From: Geobacter sp. UBA698
GTDB lineage: Bacteria > Desulfobacterota > Desulfuromonadia > Geobacterales > Pseudopelobacteraceae
Direction of reading: 5' to 3'
DNA length: 54,370 nucleotides
Assembly: GCA_002298925.1 (NCBI GenBank)
Contig: DBMM01000086.1
Span: 1 to 54,370 of the forward strand
Shown here: one piece after another, positions 8,312 to 16,771 of the stretch
Numbering within the stretch: the first letter of the stretch is position 1
Layout: each line of letters opens with the position of its first letter
Notes under the pieces: model-generated
What the model was told of the DNA's origin: nothing
What the model saw: the letters and a program-made list of their open reading frames with translations, nothing else
Databases searched by the model: none
Program-made: the position numbers and the translations under genes

Positions 8312-8490
8312 TGAGTGACGAAACACCGAAAAAACATCCCTGCTCCGACTGCGCTTTCTGTCAATGGTGCTCGGATGACCGCTGCCGGCTCTGTCTGCAG
8401 CGCGGCGGCTGTCGTAAAAAACTCTCCCAGGCCGAGCAGATCGCGCTTTACGAGAGTCTTAATCGGTCGCAGGATGACTCTTCCCGCTGA
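8311..8490 (+). CDS. 59-residue cysteine-rich protein
   Basis: A small gene starting at the TGATG overlap with the deacetylase. The protein has seven cysteines in 24 residues: C11, C14, C17, C20, C25, C28 and C34, spaced CX2CX2CX2CX4CX2CX5C. This suggests a metal site, either zinc ribbon-like or an Fe-S cluster. There is no signal peptide, so it is cytoplasmic. The strong terminator 28 bases after its stop supports it as the last gene of the unit. I do not recognise a family. Confidence 0.75.
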   Translation: MSDETPKKHPCSDCAFCQWCSDDRCRLCLQRGGCRKKLSQAEQIALYESLNRSQDDSSR

Positions 8491-8517
8491 ATGGGATGCG
8501 ACTGGGCACGCGAATAC

Positions 8518-8552
8518 AACAAAAAAGGCAGCCGGCGGCTGCCTTTTTTGTT
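8518..8552. terminator. Strong bidirectional terminator
   Basis: AACAAAAAAGGCAGCC and GGCTGCCTTTTTTGTT form a perfect 16-bp inverted repeat around a GGC loop. It gives a U-tract on both strands, ending the Cys-rich gene on the plus strand and proC on the minus strand. Confidence 0.95.
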
Positions 8553-8572
8553 GATAAACTGTTGATGCAAGG

Positions 8573-9391
8573 TTATTTCCCGGCCAGCTCTTTGGATCTG
8601 CTGCAGGCGGCATGCACGGCATCCATGATTGTGCCGCGGAAACAGCCGCTCTCCAGGGCATGAACAGCGGCGATGGTTGTACCGCCGGGCGAAGTGACTT
8701 TTTCCCGCAGCAGGGCCGGATGCTCGCCGGTTTCGACCACCATGCGCGCCGCTCCGATCACGGTCTGCACGGCCAGTTCGGAGGCCACATCCCGCGGCAG
8801 TCCGTTATGCACTCCGGCATCGGAAAGGGCCTCGATGAAGGTGTAGACGTAGGCCGGACCGCTGCCTGACAGTCCGGTAACGGCATCCATCAGCTTTTCC
8901 GGGACAGTGACCACCGTTCCGACCCTCTCAAAAATCGCGCGGGCCGTATCCAGGTCGCTGCTGCCGGCTTTTCTGCCGGTACAGATGGCTGTGGCTGCCG
9001 CCTGGATCAGGGCCGGCGTGTTGGGCATGGCGCGTACCACCCTCACGCCGTTGGTAAGAGAGTCCTCGATGAATCCGGTGGAAACTCCGGCCATGATCGA
9101 GATGACCTGTTTATCGGATGAAATGACCGCTTCAAGGCCGGTCAGAACGCTGGCGGCCATCTGCGGTTTGATTGCCAGTATAATGATGTCAGCCCGGCGA
9201 GCCACATCCAGGTTGTCGTCACTGACAATTGTGCCGTATTCCGATGAGAGAAAATCCCGGCGCAGTTGCAGAGGTTCGGCCACCATGATGGCATCAGCCG
9301 GAACCCTGCCGTTCAGCAGACCCGTGATGATGGCTTCGGCCATATTGCCGCCACCGATGAATCCTATCTTTTTGCCGTCCAGCATGGTCAT
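8573..9391 (-). CDS. proC: Pyrroline-5-carboxylate reductase
   Basis: A 272-residue cytoplasmic enzyme for the last step of proline synthesis, reducing pyrroline-5-carboxylate with NAD(P)H. The nucleotide site is IGFIGGGNMAEAI near the N-terminus. The C-terminal signature is intact (GLSGSGPAYVY and REKVTSPGGTTIAAV). Starts at 9391 and 9385 are both possible; ggggg precedes the first closely. It follows the hopanoid genes on the same strand with a 33-base gap, so it may be co-transcribed. Confidence 0.96.
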   Translation of the reverse strand: MTMLDGKKIGFIGGGNMAEAIITGLLNGRVPADAIMVAEPLQLRRDFLSSEYGTIVSDDNLDVARRADIIILAIKPQMAASVLTGLEAVISSDKQVISIMAGVSTGFIEDSLTNGVRVVRAMPNTPALIQAAATAICTGRKAGSSDLDTARAIFERVGTVVTVPEKLMDAVTGLSGSGPAYVYTFIEALSDAGVHNGLPRDVASELAVQTVIGAARMVVETGEHPALLREKVTSPGGTTIAAVHALESGCFRGTIMDAVHAACSRSKELAGK

Positions 9392-9424
9392 AATCCCCCG
9401 TGAATGAAGTGCAGCATGAAATCG

Positions 9425-9805
9425 TTATTGTCCGCCGCTTTTGGTGATCATCATCACGCCGATGCAGACCAGTACCGTTCCGGCCCAGCGCAGCGGCGAG
9501 ACCACCTCGCCCAGAAAGTACTGGGAGAGAAAGGCCACCAGCACGTAGTTGAGCGCCTGCATGGGCAGGGCTACCGACAGATCTTCCCAGGAAAGCACCG
9601 CCAGCCAGAGAAAAAAGAAGACAGCCAGCATGGAGGTGCCGAAGATCAGTTTCGGGTTGGTCAGGGCCCGCAGGGCCGCATCCATGATGCCGCGCAGGTT
9701 CATGGCCGAAATGTCGCCCATCTCCTTCATGCCCTTGGCCAACAGTATGTCACCCACGGTCCCGGCGCTTACCGCCAGGAACATGACAATCACAGTCTTA
9801 AACAT
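9425..9805 (-). CDS. Small EamA/DMT-family membrane protein
   Basis: A 126-residue protein with about four transmembrane helices, the size of one EamA half. The C-terminal helix pair contains MQALNYVLVAFLSQYFLGE and RWAGTVLVCIGV, as in ArnE/ArnF-like and SMR-type transporters, which work as dimers. Its start overlaps the end of hpnK by eight bases. The hopanoid setting suggests movement of a lipid or sugar-lipid intermediate, but this is inference. Confidence 0.75.
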   Translation of the reverse strand: MFKTVIVMFLAVSAGTVGDILLAKGMKEMGDISAMNLRGIMDAALRALTNPKLIFGTSMLAVFFFLWLAVLSWEDLSVALPMQALNYVLVAFLSQYFLGEVVSPLRWAGTVLVCIGVMMITKSGGQ

Positions 9806-10664
9806 TATATTTCAGGTCTCCTCGATAGTTAACCAGCTTGATGTCCAGTTTTTTCAGTTTTTGCGCGACGGCTGGGCTGGTAATGGCGGCCAGTTCCTCG
9901 CCGTGGCGGTAGTCCGGCATGCGGCGGGTGATCTCGGCATCCGGCAGCAGTCCGGGGTGGAAGTAGATCTCGGTTGTCTCCGCGGTCAGTCCATCCAGGA
10001 TGTTGAGAATGTACTCCTCGGTCATGCGGCCCGAGTTGAGTACGCCCTTGACCTCGCCGGCGTAACGGATGCCCGCTTGGTCCAGCGTTGGTAGGCAGTT
10101 GTTGGCCAGCGATCCGAAAATGACCCGTTCGACACTCTTGCCCAGGCGCCGCTGGCGATCGAAGCGCAGGTTGTGGGACAGCCGCTCCCGGGAAAGGCGG
10201 AAGCTGGTGATGCCATGGGCCTGCATCAACTCGGAGAGGATCCTGAAGACCGTGGGATGCATGTGGATGTTGAGGTGTCCGTCCACGTGGGTCAGCGGGA
10301 TTCCGGCATCAACTACCTTGACGATCTGGGCTCCGATCTCCCGCTTGAGCTGGGTATACAGGCCCCTGTCGAAAAAATAGCGCATTCCGGCCGCAACCGG
10401 GTTGTCCGTGAAACTACCCTGTTTGTCCACCAGTTCGGGAATCCTGTCAGGCGGCAGCACCGCCTGCCCCTGCACCAGCGTCAGGTGCAGGCCCACCTGC
10501 AGGCCGGGGTTGCGTTTGGCAATTTCAACCGCTTCGTCAAAGGCGCCGCCGCCCGGCATGATCGAGGCGCAGGTCAGGATGCCCTGGCGCCAGGCCTGTT
10601 CGACGGCCCGGTTGACGCCGCTGGAGAGCCCGAAATCATCGGAGGTGATAACGATTTTTTTCAT
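9798..10664 (-). CDS. hpnK: Hopanoid biosynthesis deacetylase HpnK (YdjC/ChbG fold)
   Basis: A 288-residue protein of the YdjC/ChbG carbohydrate deacetylase superfamily. The start VITSDDFGLSSGVNRA, the histidine motif HVDGHLNIHMHP and EIYFHPG form the metal site. In hopanoid producers HpnK removes the acetyl group from N-acetylglucosaminyl-bacteriohopanetetrol, before HpnJ acts. It lies nine bases after hpnJ and overlaps the EamA gene, so the three form an operon. No hopene cyclase or HpnI is in the window. Confidence 0.87.
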   Translation of the reverse strand: MKKIVITSDDFGLSSGVNRAVEQAWRQGILTCASIMPGGGAFDEAVEIAKRNPGLQVGLHLTLVQGQAVLPPDRIPELVDKQGSFTDNPVAAGMRYFFDRGLYTQLKREIGAQIVKVVDAGIPLTHVDGHLNIHMHPTVFRILSELMQAHGITSFRLSRERLSHNLRFDRQRRLGKSVERVIFGSLANNCLPTLDQAGIRYAGEVKGVLNSGRMTEEYILNILDGLTAETTEIYFHPGLLPDAEITRRMPDYRHGEELAAITSPAVAQKLKKLDIKLVNYRGDLKYNV

Positions 10665-10673
10665 GAATGACGG

Positions 10674-12104
10674 TTATTTGCAGTCAGAGCAGGATTCTTT
10701 GCGTTTGCGCATGTAGGCCAGATACTGCTTGCCTTCCTTGAGCAGTTTGCGGCGCTCGTCACCGTCCATGATCATGCGGCCGATGCTGCGCAGGATGTAT
10801 TTGGGGCGGAAGTAGAACTTGTCGTAGAACTCCTCCACCGAGTTGAAGATTTCCGCATTGGAGAGATGCGGGTAGTTGATCACGCACTTCTGGTGGCCGC
10901 TCTCATCCAGGAAATTATCCGACGCGATCCAGCCCTGCTGCTTGCAGAGGTCGTAGAACTCCGTGCCGGGATAGGGAGAGGCCAGGGAGGCCTGGATCGA
11001 GTTGAGATCCATGTCTTTGGCAAATTTAATCGTCTCCTGGATGGTCTCTTTGGTTTCGCCAGGCAGACCCATGATAAAGGCGCCGTGGATGGAGAGTCCC
11101 AGCTTCTTGCAGTCCTTGGTGAACTGGAGCGCCTGCTCCTTGGTGACGCCTTTCTTGATGTTCTTGAGGATCTGGGCATTACCGCTCTCGAATCCGACCA
11201 CCACATGGCGCAGGCCGGCCTCGCGCATGATCTTGAGCGTCTCGTAGTCGCAGTTGGCGCGGGCGTTGATGGTCCAGGAGATGCCCAGCGGTTTGATCAG
11301 GCGCGCAATTTCACGGGCATGTTCCCGGTTGGCGGTGAAGGTGTCGTCATCAAAGGAGAGTTCCCGCATCTCGGGAACATTTTCCACGATCCATTTGATC
11401 TCCTCGTAGACGTTCTGCGGGCTGCGGGTGCGCATCCGCTGGCCGGAGAAGGTCTGGGGCCAGAGGCAATAAATACATTTGGACGGACAACCGCGGCTGG
11501 AGTAAATCGAGACGTAGGGGCTTTTGAAGTGCGGGATGACATATTCCTTGATCGGCAGATCACGCTTGTAGATCGGGGCAACAAACGGCAGCGCATCCAG
11601 ATCTTCGATCATGGGGCGGTCAGCGGTATGGACAATCTGTCCGTCCTGCAGGAAGCTGAGGCCGTCGACCTTGTCCCAGGAGCGCCCTTCGCACAGTTCC
11701 TTGGTGGAATAGTCGAATTCACCCCGGCAGACGATGTCGATGGCGCCTTTGCCGGCCCTGAGGGACTCCTCGGGCAGGATGGTCACGTGCGGCCCAGTCA
11801 GGACGGTAACGATATCCGGCTTGACCGCCTTTATGCGCCGGGCGGTCTCGATGTCGATCATCAGGGTGGGGGTGGAGGTATACATCACTACCATGTCGAA
11901 CTCTTTGGCAATTGTCAGGCAGTCTTCCAGGGTGAATTTCTGTACCGGCGCATCCACCACGCGGCTGCCGGGGATCATGGCAGCAGGAAAACAGAGCCAG
12001 GTGGGATACCAGAAAGAGGTTACCTCGCGGGAAGCCTGATAGCGCGCGCCAGCGCCGCCGTCAAAGTCTTCGAAGGTGGGAGGATTGAGAAAAAGCGGTT
12101 TCAT
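10674..12104 (-). CDS. hpnJ: Hopanoid B12-binding radical SAM protein HpnJ
   Basis: A 476-residue enzyme with an N-terminal cobalamin-binding region (about 55-145, TVLTGPHVTILPEE) and a radical SAM core with C206, C210 and C213 in RGCPSKCIYC. HpnJ is required for the cyclitol ether side chain of bacteriohopanetetrol in hopanoid producers, acting after HpnK. The ATG at 12104 has ggag seven bases upstream and a well-formed promoter just before it; the open frame extends further but the extra 73 residues are Pro/Arg-rich and unlike the family. Confidence 0.88.
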   Translation of the reverse strand: MKPLFLNPPTFEDFDGGAGARYQASREVTSFWYPTWLCFPAAMIPGSRVVDAPVQKFTLEDCLTIAKEFDMVVMYTSTPTLMIDIETARRIKAVKPDIVTVLTGPHVTILPEESLRAGKGAIDIVCRGEFDYSTKELCEGRSWDKVDGLSFLQDGQIVHTADRPMIEDLDALPFVAPIYKRDLPIKEYVIPHFKSPYVSIYSSRGCPSKCIYCLWPQTFSGQRMRTRSPQNVYEEIKWIVENVPEMRELSFDDDTFTANREHAREIARLIKPLGISWTINARANCDYETLKIMREAGLRHVVVGFESGNAQILKNIKKGVTKEQALQFTKDCKKLGLSIHGAFIMGLPGETKETIQETIKFAKDMDLNSIQASLASPYPGTEFYDLCKQQGWIASDNFLDESGHQKCVINYPHLSNAEIFNSVEEFYDKFYFRPKYILRSIGRMIMDGDERRKLLKEGKQYLAYMRKRKESCSDCK

Positions 12105-12134
12105 TGCAACTCCTTGAATTTGCGTAAAGTTGTA

Positions 12135-12163
12135 AAAATAGAAGTTTTTCTGAATTAAGTCAA
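12135..12163 (-). promoter_or_regulatory. Sigma-70-type promoter for hpnJ-hpnK
   Basis: TTGACT (12163-12158 on the minus strand), a 17-base spacer and TATTTT (12140-12135). It lies 31 bases upstream of the chosen hpnJ start, which supports that start. Confidence 0.65.
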
Positions 12164-12295
12164 GTGTTATGAACCCACGAGCCGGTGGTGTGTTCCGGTT
12201 GATGGCTTTGAGCCGTACGGGCAAATCTGGTCGTGGGGATTGTAGGTCAGGCTGTTCGAGGGGGGCAGGGGGCTGAAGACGATGGTACAAACAGG

Positions 12296-12324
12296 CATGG
12301 GCACTCGCGTTTGGGGTGCCCATG
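12296..12324 (-). terminator. Hairpin after the HhH gene
   Basis: CATGGGCAC and GTGCCCATG form a perfect 9-bp stem with an 11-base loop, 26 bases after the stop of the HhH gene. The downstream T-tract is weak (CCTGTTTGT), so termination may be partial. Confidence 0.55.
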
Positions 12325-12349
12325 TCTTGTTTAATGCTGGTGAAGAATA

Positions 12350-12820
12350 CTATTTCTTGACAGGTTTGGTTGCTGCTTTGGCAGCATCCTTGGCTGGCTG
12401 CTTGGCGATGATCTGGTCGTGTACTTTGTCGTAGGCCGGACCCGGCAGGATGTTGCGGGATTTGAGCTGGGCCTTGTTGGCGTAGGGGCGGCCGGCGATG
12501 ATCTTGGCGGCATAGGTGTCGCCGATGCCGGGGACTGCCTTCAATTCTGCTTCACTGGCGGTGTTGATGTCGACCAGAGTGCCCTTGGCAGCAGTTTTGG
12601 TGTCTGCAGCAGCACCTTTGGCTTTTTCTTTAGCGCTCTTGGCGGCGGCCTTGGTGTCGGCAGCCGTGCCTTTTACGCCGGCCTTGGTGCTGTCAGCCGA
12701 AGACTGTACGGCGCCCTTGACGTCGGGGGTTTTGACTGTGGCGTCGACCGCAAGCGCAAGGTTGGCGGAAACGAGCATAGCTGTGGCGGCCAGGATGGAT
12801 CTGATGAGTCCTTTTTTCAT
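12350..12820 (-). CDS. Secreted helix-hairpin-helix (ComEA-like) protein
   Basis: A 156-residue exported protein: signal peptide about 1-24 (ending ALA), a low-complexity Ala/Lys/Thr/Asp linker about 30-80 with repeated KGTAADTKAA-like units, then a ComEA-type HhH domain (LVDINTASEAELKAVPGIGD, then AAKIIAGRPY) and a Lys/Ala tail. ComEA binds DNA in competence; here the protein is basic and periplasmic, so DNA binding outside the membrane is plausible. A strong ribosome site (aaggaggt) precedes it. It is monocistronic. Confidence 0.82.
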   Translation of the reverse strand: MKKGLIRSILAATAMLVSANLALAVDATVKTPDVKGAVQSSADSTKAGVKGTAADTKAAAKSAKEKAKGAAADTKTAAKGTLVDINTASEAELKAVPGIGDTYAAKIIAGRPYANKAQLKSRNILPGPAYDKVHDQIIAKQPAKDAAKAATKPVKK

Positions 12821-12849
12821 GAACTACCTCCTTGAAATGTGAATGTGCC

Positions 12850-12878
12850 TGTTTAGCAGTCGTTAATAAGCTTGTCAA
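12850..12878 (-). promoter_or_regulatory. Sigma-70-type promoter for the HhH gene
   Basis: TTGACA (12878-12873 on the minus strand), a 17-base spacer and TAAACA (12855-12850), about 30 bases before the start codon. The rest of the intergenic stretch to 13112 contains only the ribosome site of the next gene. Confidence 0.6.
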
Positions 12879-13112
12879 CAGATTATCAGCGGCTGTTAGC
12901 GGCCCAGCAGCCATCTGTACAGGTTGAGGGCCAGCCGGCGGTTGTTAAAGTGCATAAAACGCATTCCTTTCAACGAGATCAATTTTGCCTTTTACTGCTC
13001 TGCATGCACAGAAAATGCAAGTTTTCTTTTCATGTTGCCATGGAATATGGTATTTGAGAGAGATAACACCTGATGTCAGCGCACATCTCATCATATCCAA
13101 GGAGAATCAGTA

Positions 13113-13487
13113 ATGAGCCAGAAAAAAGCGGAACTTACCTTCAAGTACATTTTCAATTACGGCTACAACCCGTCCTATGTCAACGGCGCCCAGGGTGGCT
13201 TTTCGCCGCGCGGCGAGATGGTGATCAACTTCTACCTCGAACGTCAGCCGCTGCCCGAGGCCATCAGCCACGAAATCACCCCGGAAGGCGCCATCGGCCG
13301 CGAGATTTCCGTTGAACCGGAGGATCTGGCCAGCAGTATGGTCCGTTTTGTTGATACGGGCGTGGTAATGAGCTACGAGAACGCCAAGGTTTTTCATGCC
13401 TGGATGGGTGACAAGCTGCGTGAAGTCGAGGAACTGCACAAGGCCCGCACCGAGTTTGAAAGCGCTCAGGCCGTGGGACAGGCTTGA
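13113..13487 (+). CDS. Conserved protein of unknown function (possibly DUF3467-like)
   Basis: A 124-residue cytoplasmic protein without signal or membrane segments. It has a beta-rich first part (KYIFNYGYNPSYVNGAQGG, then MVINFYLE) and a final helix with SYENAKVFHAWMGDKLREVEEL. The layout, a binding region followed by MSxxxAKxFxxxL, resembles DUF3467-type small proteins, but I am not sure of this. A clear ribosome site (aaggag) fixes the start. It ends just before the DUF3108 gene on the same strand, so the two are probably co-transcribed. Confidence 0.7.
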   Translation: MSQKKAELTFKYIFNYGYNPSYVNGAQGGFSPRGEMVINFYLERQPLPEAISHEITPEGAIGREISVEPEDLASSMVRFVDTGVVMSYENAKVFHAWMGDKLREVEELHKARTEFESAQAVGQA

Positions 13488-13522
13488 TGTCCATGGGGAT
13501 GCCAGGAGCAGCTGAGGCAGAT

Positions 13523-14272
13523 ATGCAACTGAAGCCGGGAGTGCTGGTTCTGTTTGCAGTCCTGCTCCTGCTTGTATCGCAGGCCTCGGCCTTTTCCATT
13601 CCGGAACGGCTTGAGTTCGAGGTCACCTACACCGGCATTCCGGCCGGAAGGGCGGTACAGGAGGTGACTCAGGTCGGCAGCGAGATTCATATCGTCTCCA
13701 CCGCCCGTTCGGCCGACTGGCTGAATCTGTTTTTTCCGGTGGATGACAGGATCGAGTCGGTGCTGGTAGCCGGCGCGCCGCCTCAGCATATCGGTGTGCC
13801 GCGCGTGTACCGCGAACGTATCCGTGAGGGCGGGACCCGCTACCACAAGGAAGCTCTCTTTGACCGGGATAAACTGGAGGTCGTTACCAAGGACTTGCTG
13901 AAGAAAACCGAGAAGAACCAGAAGATCACGGCGAGTACCTATGATACCATGTCCAGTTTCTATTATTTCCGCACGGTTGCCCTGCAGGTGGGCGCATCCA
14001 CCTATATCGACATCTTCGACTGCAAGAAGCTCTGGAACACCGAGGTGCAGGTGTTGCGGCGGGAGGAGGTCCAGACCCCGGTGGGGCGCTTCAAAACCGT
14101 CGTGATCAAGCCGATCCTGAAATCGGAGGGGATCTTTGCCCGCACCGGAGATATGTTCATCTGGTTGACCGATGATGAGCGCCGCATACCGGTGCAGATG
14201 AAGTCCAAAGTAAAGATCGGCAGCATCACGGCGACCCTGGTCGGGGGGAGTTACTGGCCTGACAAGAAGTGA
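13523..14272 (+). CDS. Secreted DUF3108 protein
   Basis: A 249-residue exported protein with a signal peptide (about 1-23) and the DUF3108 pattern: LEFEVTYTGIPAGRAVQEV, then repeated beta strands including TPVGRFKTVVIKPILK and FIWLTDDERRIPVQMKSKVKIGS at the end. The family is a periplasmic beta-barrel-like domain of unknown function. The ATG at 13523 is chosen because gaggcag precedes it and the signal peptide begins there; an ATG at 13484 adds 13 unlikely residues. A terminator follows. Confidence 0.85.
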   Translation: MQLKPGVLVLFAVLLLLVSQASAFSIPERLEFEVTYTGIPAGRAVQEVTQVGSEIHIVSTARSADWLNLFFPVDDRIESVLVAGAPPQHIGVPRVYRERIREGGTRYHKEALFDRDKLEVVTKDLLKKTEKNQKITASTYDTMSSFYYFRTVALQVGASTYIDIFDCKKLWNTEVQVLRREEVQTPVGRFKTVVIKPILKSEGIFARTGDMFIWLTDDERRIPVQMKSKVKIGSITATLVGGSYWPDKK

Positions 14273-14298
14273 TGTTCCCGGTTGATAAGATGAAATTG

Positions 14299-14326
14299 AA
14301 AAGCCCGCGTCAAGCGGGCTTTTTTG
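14299..14326 (+). terminator. Rho-independent terminator after the DUF3108 gene
   Basis: AAGCCCGC and GCGGGCTT form an 8-bp stem with a 5-base loop, followed by a run of T (14320-14325). Confidence 0.92.
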
Positions 14327-14342
14327 TGCCTGTGCCGATTTT

Positions 14343-15155
14343 TCACCGGGAATATGTCCTGCGCAGCAACAACAGCAGCAGAGCGGCCAGCAGTGTGGCA
14401 GCGACGGCGAACACGCCGATGATTCTGCGTTGGCGGTGCTCGCTATCAATCTTGTCCAGTACGGTCTTCAGTGCCGTGAGTTCAAGGGCTATCTTGGCCG
14501 ATTCGTCTTTGACCTTGACCGTGTCCACCTCGTGAAACAGGCTGCGATAACGGTTGCGCTGGGAGAATAGTCGCTTCTCGAGGGGCAGCGTATCAACACC
14601 CTGGCCTTTGAAACTCTCCAGGCGGCCTGCCAGGGAGCTCAGAGTGTTTTCGGTCTGCTCCATGGCCTGGCGGATCGTACGGGCACGATCGTAGCTGTGG
14701 CATTGCGTGCAGCTCTTCTCGTTGATCAGGTCGAGGGTCGCCTTGCGGATTTCGTGGCTGCCATGGCAGGTCACGCAGGTCGGGCCGCCCTGGCCCAAGG
14801 CGCGGCCATGGGCGCTGGTGATGAAATCGCCCTTGATGCCGATATGGCAGCGGCCGCAGAAAGCGGGGATGCCGGTTTCCCGGGGGGCACCGAGAAAACC
14901 ACGTTCCGGATTCATGGCGTTGGCCGCGTCCTTGGGATCACCGCCATGGCAGTTGTGGCAGGAGATGCCGTTTTCGGCATGGATGCTCCCTTGCCAGGGT
15001 TTGACCGGTTTCAGCGCCCGGCCGGACTGGGTGCTGTGACACTGGACGCAGACGGTCTCACCCTGGGCCATGGCGGGCGCGACCGGCGCCAGAGTCGCCA
15101 TGATGACCACAACTATCGCCTTCCAACCGTAGATCAGCTTTCCTGGCAGGTTCAT
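14343..15155 (-). CDS. Pentahaem cytochrome c of a Rieske/cytochrome b complex
   Basis: A 270-residue exported multihaem cytochrome. Five CxxCH sites lie at residues 36-40, 66-70, 100-104, 127-131 and 149-153. The N-terminus is a signal or anchor, and a C-terminal helix (about 245-264) with an RR flank anchors it to the inner membrane with the haems in the periplasm. A long charged helical region (about 160-240) separates the two. The ATG at 15155 overlaps the cytochrome b stop as ATGA and has ggggg upstream. It probably takes electrons from the cytochrome b/Rieske pair. Confidence 0.9.
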   Translation of the reverse strand: MNLPGKLIYGWKAIVVVIMATLAPVAPAMAQGETVCVQCHSTQSGRALKPVKPWQGSIHAENGISCHNCHGGDPKDAANAMNPERGFLGAPRETGIPAFCGRCHIGIKGDFITSAHGRALGQGGPTCVTCHGSHEIRKATLDLINEKSCTQCHSYDRARTIRQAMEQTENTLSSLAGRLESFKGQGVDTLPLEKRLFSQRNRYRSLFHEVDTVKVKDESAKIALELTALKTVLDKIDSEHRQRRIIGVFAVAATLLAALLLLLLRRTYSR

Positions 15156-16255
15156 GAGTAGTGCCCCCATATCGTCAGGCCGATCCAGACCGCGATGCCG
15201 CCGATGGAACAGGCCAGAAAGAGCGGTCGCTTGAGCGGATGCCGCTCCCGGCCGCGATCAATAAAAGGGAGCAGGGCCAGAAATGTCATGGCAACACCCT
15301 GGGCCGTCAGACCGAGCAGTTCACTCGGAAAGATCTTGAGGGTCTGGTAGTTGGCGAGGAAATACCACTCCGGCTTGATGTGGGCCGGCGTCTGGAAGGG
15401 ATTGGCCGGAATGAAGGCGTCTTTCGGGAAGAAGATAAACGGGTTGAAGAATACCACCAGCAGCAGAAACGCCAGGTAGAGGCAGATCGAGATCAGATCC
15501 TTGACGACAAAGTTGGGAAAGAAGGGGATGCCATCGGGATGGTCTTCGTAGCGGTAGCGGTCTCCCTGCCACTGGTTGCCCGTGTCGCTCAGGCCGAAAG
15601 GGGGGGCTGACACGCCGACCCGCTTGAGCAGGAACAGATGCAGTCCGACCAGGGCACCGATGCCGAGCGGGATCAGCGCCACGTGCAGGGCAAAGAAGCG
15701 CCCCAGGGTCTGGGGGCCAACCAGTTTGCCGCCCCGCAGGAATTCCACCAGAAAGCCTCCCACGACCGGGATCGCTCCGAAGCTGTTGGTGGCCACGGTG
15801 GTTGCCCAGAAGGAAAGCTGGCTCCAGGGAAGCAGATAACCGGTCAGGGAGATGGCCATGACCAGGTTGAGCAGCATGAAGCCGGACAGCCAGCTCAGTT
15901 CGCGCGGCCGTTTGTAGCTGCCCATGAACAGCACCGAAAGCATGTGCAGGATCAGTACCAGCACCATCAGGTTCGAGCCGACCGCGTGGCACATGCGGAT
16001 CAGCCAGCCGAAGGGTACCTGGTTCATGATGGCGGTGACGCTGGCAAAGGCCTTGTCGGCGTCGGGCACATAGTAGACCAGCAGCAGGATGCCGCTGACT
16101 ACCTGCAGCGCCAGGGCGAACAGCAGCACGCTGCCCAGGGAGTACCAGCCGTTAATGTTGGCGGGCAGACGGTAGCCGGTCAGTTCCTGCTCCAGGATCT
16201 CGTCCGCGCCGATGCGCACATTCAGCCATCTGTATATTTTTTTCAGGAACGGCAT
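15152..16255 (-). CDS. Cytochrome b subunit (bc/b6f-type) of a menaquinol oxidoreductase
   Basis: A 367-residue membrane protein combining the b6-like and subunit IV-like parts. Histidine pairs for two b haems are visible in helix II (CHAVGSNLMVLVLILH) and helix IV (HVALIPLGIGALVGLH); the 14-residue spacing of the second pair is b6-like. The quinol-site motif PEWY is present. The ATG at 16255 (after gggaggag) is chosen; the longer frame overlaps the Rieske gene. It would pass electrons from menaquinol to the Rieske centre and the pentahaem cytochrome. Confidence 0.94.
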   Translation of the reverse strand: MPFLKKIYRWLNVRIGADEILEQELTGYRLPANINGWYSLGSVLLFALALQVVSGILLLVYYVPDADKAFASVTAIMNQVPFGWLIRMCHAVGSNLMVLVLILHMLSVLFMGSYKRPRELSWLSGFMLLNLVMAISLTGYLLPWSQLSFWATTVATNSFGAIPVVGGFLVEFLRGGKLVGPQTLGRFFALHVALIPLGIGALVGLHLFLLKRVGVSAPPFGLSDTGNQWQGDRYRYEDHPDGIPFFPNFVVKDLISICLYLAFLLLVVFFNPFIFFPKDAFIPANPFQTPAHIKPEWYFLANYQTLKIFPSELLGLTAQGVAMTFLALLPFIDRGRERHPLKRPLFLACSIGGIAVWIGLTIWGHYS

Positions 16256-16295
16256 CTCTCCTCCCAAGATCAATTCGGCCGACGGCTGCTGGCTG

Positions 16296-16715
16296 CTAGC
16301 CAACTACGATGCTGTCGCCGCTCACCACAAAGGGCAGTTTTTCAAGCGGTTTGGGGGGCGGTCCGGCCAGTACGGCCCCCGCAACGGAGAACAGACCGCC
16401 ATGGCAGGGGCAGAGGAACTGGTCCTGCCCCTTCTGCCACTGGACGATGCACCCCAGGTGGGTGCAGACGGCCGAAAAGGCGGCCAGGCTGCCACTCTTG
16501 CTTTTCACCAGCACGGCGGCAGTGCCGTTCAGTTCGAAGTACTTGGCGCCCCCCTCGGGGATATCAGCCAGCTGCAAGGTTATCTTCTGCCCGCTTTCGG
16601 CGGACCTGGACGGGGCCAGATAGCGGAAAAGCGGGTAGAGCGTCGCACCGCCCGCCGCGGTAGCCAGGGCTGCCAGGCTGACAGTCAAAAATTTCCGCCT
16701 GCTTGAAATATCCAT
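16296..16715 (-). CDS. Rieske iron-sulfur protein
   Basis: A 139-residue protein with an N-terminal twin-arginine type anchor (SSRRKFLTVS, helix to about 34) and a Rieske fold. The [2Fe-2S] ligands are C84 and H86 in CTHLGC and C102 and H105 in CPCHGG. It is first in the Rieske / cytochrome b / pentahaem cytochrome operon. The start at 16715 has a ggaga site seven bases upstream. Folded in the cytoplasm, exported by Tat, it carries electrons on the periplasmic face. Confidence 0.94.
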   Translation of the reverse strand: MDISSRRKFLTVSLAALATAAGGATLYPLFRYLAPSRSAESGQKITLQLADIPEGGAKYFELNGTAAVLVKSKSGSLAAFSAVCTHLGCIVQWQKGQDQFLCPCHGGLFSVAGAVLAGPPPKPLEKLPFVVSGDSIVVG

Positions 16716-16771
16716 CGGATCTCTCCGTAATTGTGATCGGTCATCGGGACTGCTCATGGGTTTGAATCAAT

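Noticed and set aside
12620..12760. Tandem repeat as CRISPR or satellite DNA
   Set aside because: The repetition is at protein level (Lys/Ala/Thr units) inside a coding gene, with no regular spacers.
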